64,000 nt of DNA, taken from Patella vulgata (taxonomy: Eukaryota > Mollusca > Gastropoda > Patellidae). Positions 63,598 through 64,000 of the stretch are shown in pieces (position 1 is the first letter of the stretch; each line of letters begins with the position of its first letter). Under the pieces are notes generated by a model that did no database searches, was not told the DNA's origin, and worked only from the letters and a program-made list of their open reading frames with translations. Where the stretch lies: the NCBI RefSeq assembly GCF_932274485.2, contig NC_065886.2:15327501-15391500 (forward strand), read 5' to 3'. The translations under genes were made by a program, and so were the position numbers.

Positions 63598-64000
63598 GCT
63601 GCACAATTGTCATAAAGTACTCTATCCAATACATAAACTGCATTATAATGACATTAATCTGGCTAATGTGTATTCTGAATTTTCTATAAATGATTAGAAA
63701 TTGGGAGAGAAAAAAACTCTTAATAACGAAAACGAATTAAATTTTAATACAGTGGTTAATTAGATTGACAGATATCATAAAAAAATTCGAAGAAGTGTTC
63801 TGGGGGGGGGGGGGGGTAAAAATGGTGAGAGATCTTCCGCGTATAGTTGACTATCAAAAACGACTAAAGACCCTAAAAACATTTCATTCTTAAAAAAAAC
63901 TCTTAGACTAAACTTTTTAAATCGGTTTACTATTAATGACATTAAATATTTTGTTTTGTGTTTTTTGATCATTTCGGACCCTTCTTCTGTTCGTTCCTTC
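63598..64000. other. Unassigned DNA with poly-G run
   Basis: A G run of about 14 near 63,803-63,816. No gene or element recognised to the window end. Confidence 0.4.

Noticed and set aside
1-64000. LTR retrotransposons, endogenous retroviruses, Polintons or toxin genes
   Set aside because: No long terminal direct repeats, protease/integrase/capsid/envelope-like frames or protein-primed polymerase were seen. The only reverse transcriptase belongs to plain LINEs.

Overview
The window looks like a repeat-dense, AT-rich stretch of an animal genome, most likely a marine lophotrochozoan such as a mollusc. That guess rests on the repeats: two abundant tRNA-headed SINE families, many short terminal-inverted-repeat elements, a CR1/L2-type LINE with an (ATT)n tail, minisatellites, and GT-AG introns of several kilobases. 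It is inference, not a match to a named species. There are no operons, no prokaryotic gene density, no rRNA, no convincing functional tRNA gene and no CRISPR array. I saw no LTR element, retrovirus or Polinton.

Host genes are sparse. The best one is on the plus strand: a start exon (44,203-44,349, ATG at 44,228) encoding a signal peptide, spliced over a 4.3 kb intron to 48,694-48,776. The joined 68 residues look like the N-terminus of a Cys-loop ligand-gated channel (YDPRAPP motif); later exons were not found. A possible terminal exon of an unrecognised gene lies on the minus strand at 15,556-15,686, with two AATAAA signals just past its stop. A 160-codon minus-strand ORF at 32,739-33,221 is built from a 45-bp in-frame minisatellite and may be a repetitive protein or only a minisatellite.

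Nearly everything else is mobile DNA. SINE-A (about 290 bp; tRNA head, core containing ccggtttcctcccac, (CT)n tail) has about 16 full or partial copies. SINE-B (about 340 bp; different tRNA head, tail atttcattt) has more than 25. Both end in the same acgttaaaccccatttc, suggesting a shared LINE partner. A third family (SINE-C, 36.8 kb) carries the SINE-A core under another head. One degraded LINE with endonuclease and reverse transcriptase remains occupies about 18.9-22.4 kb, and fragments of others lie at 7.2 and 59.0-59.8 kb.

DNA-transposon derivatives include four families whose ends read TTAAAG (T2/Kolobok-like): MITE-1 at 12.8, 18.1, 23.8 and 40.5 kb; MITE-2 at 35.0 and 42.9 kb; MITE-3 at 3.8 and 57.7 kb; MITE-4 at 26.5 and 42.5 kb. 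There is also an hAT-like family (MITE-5) with an empty-site comparison at 62.8-63.1 kb, a second hAT-like MITE at 32.2 kb, a TA-flanked MITE at 45.6 kb, a Helitron-like short element at 41.3 kb, and large fold-back elements at 10.2-11.4, 13.6-14.1, 36.0-36.5 and 54.7 kb. Tandem arrays lie at 2.4, 6.0, 29.7, 32.8, 41.8, 48.9 and 62.7 kb, among others.

No clear new multi-gene system was found. The most interesting signals are the shared SINE ends and swapped core, the TTAAAG-ended MITEs sharing one TTAA junction, the Cys-loop receptor start, the coding-compatible minisatellites, and a perfect 23-bp hairpin at 55.6 kb. Coordinates of degraded repeats are approximate to 5-20 bp.
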